Shown piece after piece: positions 5,843-7,938 of a stretch of DNA of 7,938 nucleotides; within the stretch, counting starts at the first letter, position 1; every line of letters starts with the position of its first letter. The DNA is taken from NCBI GenBank assembly GCA_002497765.1, contig DAET01000040.1, positions 1 to 7,938 of the forward strand, read 5' to 3'. The notes below the pieces were generated by a model. That model saw only the letters and a program-made list of their open reading frames with translations, searched no databases and was not told where the DNA came from. The stretch is from Euryarchaeota archaeon UBA486 (GTDB lineage Archaea; Thermoplasmatota; Poseidoniia; Poseidoniales; Poseidoniaceae). Both the position numbers and the translations under genes were made by a program.

Positions 5843-7042
5843 ATGGGGCTCCGTTTGGCCGTTCTCAGCCGAGGCCCGCGCCTCTACAGCACTCGGCGCA
5901 TCGTCGAGGAGGCAAAAAAACGCGGCTTGGACGTTGAAGTCTGCGACCCGATGAAGTTCTCACTTGTCGTGAACCAAGGCAGCGTGGATGTCCTTCACCG
6001 AGGCCGCGCCTTCGCCAAAGATGCCGTCATTCCCCGCATCGGCCACTCCATCACCCAGCACGGCGTGGCGGTGCTGCGTCACATCGAACAGTTGGGCATC
6101 TGGACCGCCAACACCGGCCAGGGCATCCTCCAAAGCCGGGACAAACTCAACGCTTCGCAGATCCTTGCACGCAACCGAATCCCCGTTCCAAAAACCGTCT
6201 ACGTGAGGGACATCCTCGACGTGGAACAAGCCATCGAAACCGTCGGTGGCCTTCCCGTGGTGGTCAAGGTCACACAGGGCACCCAAGGCGACGGTGTGTT
6301 CCTTCGCCACACGGCGTTTGAAGTTCGCAACCTCGTTCAGGGCTTGCTGATGACTGGAAAATCGGTGCTCGTTCAGGAATACATCGCTGAATCTCACGGC
6401 AAAGACATCCGCGCCCTGGTGGTGGGCGACAAGGTCGTGGCGTGCATGCGACGTCGAGCGCGCGGCCGGGAATTTCGAAGCAACTTCCACCTCAACGGAA
6501 CGGTGGAGAGCGTCGAATTGCCCGAAGGCTACGCCGAGGCTGCCTGTCGAGCCGCCCGTGTGTTGGGCCTCAACATCGCCGGCGTGGACCTGCTCGAAGG
6601 CAACAACGGCCCGCTCGTGCTCGAAGTGAACTCCTCTCCCGGATTGGAGGGCATTGAGAAGGCCAGCGGCGTGAACGTGGCAGGCGCCATCGTCGACTAC
6701 GTGATGGAAGACACCGCCTTTGCCGAGGTGGACATCGGCCAACTCCTGCGCACCGTGCCCGGCTCGGGCGTGCTCTCCTTGCAACTCCGCAACCACCCGA
6801 AAATGGTCGGCAAGCGGTTGGACGAGGTGTTCGCTTCCGTCCCGGTCTTTGCGCTTTCGCGTGGCGATCGCTTGGTGTGGAACCCCGACCATGATGTCCA
6901 ACTTCGCTACGACGACGTCCTGGTGTGCTATGGCGAACTAACCGAACTGCGAGCATCGCTGCGTCAAGCCATGCTGGGCGTACCCCGAGAGGCCCTCATG
7001 TTCGATGATGCGGCTGAGACCAGCGAGCAGACCGAAGGCTGA
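5843..7042 (+). CDS. rimK: RimK-type ATP-grasp alpha-L-glutamate ligase with C-terminal RCK_C-like domain
   Basis: This 399-residue protein follows E. coli RimK from its first residues (LRLAVLSRGPRLYSTRR) to about 289. Known ATP-grasp positions are present: K101, K142, the glycine loop GTQGDGV (146-152), Q178-E179, R190, and Mg ligands D249, E261 and N263, followed by SSPGLEGIEK. RimK enzymes join glutamate to a protein or cofactor terminus using ATP. E. coli RimK is about 300 residues. Here a further 100 include 309-376, which reads like an RCK_C/TrkA_C ligand-binding domain: VGKRLDEV, FALSRGD, then DVQLRYDDVLVCYGELTEL. A 22-residue acidic end follows. Archaea lack bacterial S6, so the substrate is unknown; cofactor ligases such as CofF and MptN are relatives. 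The start at 5843 matches E. coli; 5813 and 5798 are alternatives. The gene is divergent from the membrane cluster. Confidence 0.88.
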   Translation: MGLRLAVLSRGPRLYSTRRIVEEAKKRGLDVEVCDPMKFSLVVNQGSVDVLHRGRAFAKDAVIPRIGHSITQHGVAVLRHIEQLGIWTANTGQGILQSRDKLNASQILARNRIPVPKTVYVRDILDVEQAIETVGGLPVVVKVTQGTQGDGVFLRHTAFEVRNLVQGLLMTGKSVLVQEYIAESHGKDIRALVVGDKVVACMRRRARGREFRSNFHLNGTVESVELPEGYAEAACRAARVLGLNIAGVDLLEGNNGPLVLEVNSSPGLEGIEKASGVNVAGAIVDYVMEDTAFAEVDIGQLLRTVPGSGVLSLQLRNHPKMVGKRLDEVFASVPVFALSRGDRLVWNPDHDVQLRYDDVLVCYGELTELRASLRQAMLGVPREALMFDDAAETSEQTEG

Positions 7043-7201
7043 ATTTAACCACGCCTTGACGGGTTCAACGCCAACGGCTTTCGGCGTGGAATACCACAGG
7101 TGTGACAAAATGGAGCAAGTGGCAGTGAGGAATTCAACCGGTCATGACCAACCTTGGTGCGGGAATATGAGGCACCTCCTGCAAGGATGCCGAACATTGG
7201 C
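7043..7201. other. Convergent intergenic spacer, no feature seen
   Basis: The spacer separates the stop of rimK from the stop of the minus-strand membrane protein. I find no plausible gene, no RNA, and no T-rich terminator on either strand beyond a weak ATTTAA just after the rimK stop. Confidence 0.4.
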
Positions 7202-7744
7202 TCAGCAGAACATGTCCAGAAAGACACCGTCTTGAAACAGAAAGATGGTGAGGAAGAGCACCCCCAAATGGGCCGCCGTCCAAGCAAAGGCTTTGCCAGC
7301 ATCCAAGGTCTCGTCCATGAGTGAATTTAGGAAGACGAGGCCGTTGATGGGAACGCCGATCATGCTGAGGGAAAACGCTAGGCCACCCAATTGCTCGAAG
7401 ACGTTGTCGTTGTCGCATCCATCCGGGCCCACGGTAGCGCCCATCTGCAGGAGGAAACCGCCAACCAGCGCCATGCCCATCAACACGCCACAAAACGTGG
7501 AATGCTGAAACGAGTCTGAGTTCGTGGATGTGCCGGTATCGCTTTCGGATTGCTGCGAGCGCGGCGTGAAAGATGCACGTCCACTTTTTTTGGAGCGGTT
7601 GTACCGGTCGTTCCATCGAACCATCGCTGGCGAGCGCGGCTCGTAGGCTTCGTTGCCCTCATCGCCTTTCTTTGGAGCCTGCTTCCAGTTTTTTCGACGA
7701 CGGGAGGAGGGGGTGCGTTGCCCGTCTCCGGAAGAATCCGGCAT
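7202..7744 (-). CDS. Hypothetical three-helix membrane protein with basic cytoplasmic N-terminus
   Basis: A 180-residue protein with no recognised family. Residues 1-80 are hydrophilic and strongly basic (RRRKNWKQAPKK at 15-26, RWNDRYNRSKKSGR at 43-56), then Ser/Thr/Gln-rich, and probably disordered in the cytoplasm. Three hydrophobic segments follow at about 84-105, 118-140 and 153-170. The first loop, GPDGCDNDN, is acidic and likely outside; the second loop (DETLDAGK) is cytoplasmic. The protein ends QDGVFLDMFC. The ATG at 7744 is preferred over 7813 because a TATA-like box lies about 25 bases upstream and the longer form only adds low-complexity sequence. It stands alone, convergent with rimK. 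Confidence 0.7.
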   Translation of the reverse strand: MPDSSGDGQRTPSSRRRKNWKQAPKKGDEGNEAYEPRSPAMVRWNDRYNRSKKSGRASFTPRSQQSESDTGTSTNSDSFQHSTFCGVLMGMALVGGFLLQMGATVGPDGCDNDNVFEQLGGLAFSLSMIGVPINGLVFLNSLMDETLDAGKAFAWTAAHLGVLFLTIFLFQDGVFLDMFC

Positions 7745-7764
7745 GGTGGTGCTTGGGTGCTGGG

Positions 7765-7773
7765 CAATAAAAC
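7765..7773 (-). promoter_or_regulatory. TATA-like box for the three-helix membrane protein
   Basis: The minus strand reads GTTTTATTG, centred about 25 bases upstream of the ATG at 7744. This spacing is that of a leaderless archaeal transcript, and no Shine-Dalgarno site is present near the ATG, which agrees. Confidence 0.45.
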
Positions 7774-7914
7774 GCCTCTCCCTGCTGAGAGAAGCACATG
7801 CGGTTGTACACATATACGACTACGAGGGGAACCCATGCGATTGCTCGGGAAAGATATCGTTAGGAGCTCAATCTTCTTTACTGTAAATTGCAGAATAGAC
7901 TGAGACTATTAGAC

Positions 7915-7922
7915 TTAAAATA
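7915..7922 (+). promoter_or_regulatory. Possible outward-facing TATA box at the right edge
   Basis: TTAAAATA lies in an AT-rich intergenic stretch (7861-7920 has 19 G/C of 60 by hand count). If used on the plus strand, transcription would start just past the window edge. The downstream gene is not visible, so this is only suggestive. Confidence 0.25.
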
Positions 7923-7938
7923 CCCCAATCCCCATCGA

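Noticed and set aside
5245..5937. Plus-strand open frame of 230 codons overlapping the two-helix gene and rimK start
   Set aside because: It is antisense to the membrane protein and out of frame with RimK; no family pattern.
5960..6901. Minus-strand open frame of 313 codons
   Set aside because: It is fully antisense to rimK, whose catalytic motifs are intact.
7550..7903. Plus-strand open frame of 117 codons at the right end
   Set aside because: It overlaps the basic N-terminus of the minus-strand membrane protein and that gene's promoter; no start signal or domain.

Overview
The window looks like a chromosomal segment of a planktonic euryarchaeon, most likely Marine Group II (Poseidoniales) or a relative. 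The evidence is the N-terminus of an archaeal/eukaryotic ribosomal protein S8e, an archaeal PUA-domain protein of the Tma20/MCT-1 type, TATA-box promoters placed for leaderless or short-leader transcripts, moderately high GC, and several acidic, cysteine-poor envelope proteins with one to three membrane segments. The lineage is an inference from style and gene content; no rRNA or other decisive marker is present.

Layout. Bases 1-77 (minus) hold the start of S8e with a textbook TATA box and Shine-Dalgarno site in 78-130. Bases 131-739 (minus) encode a FAHD1-type fumarylacetoacetate hydrolase family enzyme, divergent from a PUA-domain RNA-binding protein at 815-1321 (plus). A small secreted or surface-anchored protein (1360-1947, plus) follows and ends one base from the convergent stop of the next cluster. 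That cluster, read on the minus strand from 5742 down to 1949, has three genes. The first is a two-helix membrane protein with a Pro/Gly-rich cytoplasmic tail. The second is a 753-residue membrane protein with a cytoplasmic SAP domain, an acidic linker, one helix and a large ectodomain. The third is a 133-residue soluble protein joined to the SAP gene by a TGATG overlap.

Divergent from this cluster, at 5843-7042 (plus), is a RimK-type ATP-grasp glutamate ligase that carries an extra C-terminal domain resembling RCK_C/TrkA_C. A basic-tailed three-helix membrane protein lies at 7202-7744 (minus). The right edge (7814-7938) is an AT-rich intergenic stretch with a possible promoter pointing out of the window.

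The genes do not form one obvious pathway. The left part is translation-related (S8e, PUA) plus one housekeeping enzyme. The centre is a lineage-specific envelope cluster. RimK is a post-translational or cofactor-modifying ligase. The most unusual points are the RimK-RCK_C fusion, whose substrate cannot be bacterial S6, and the membrane-tethered SAP protein with its coupled small partner. I found no mobile element, CRISPR array, tRNA or rRNA.
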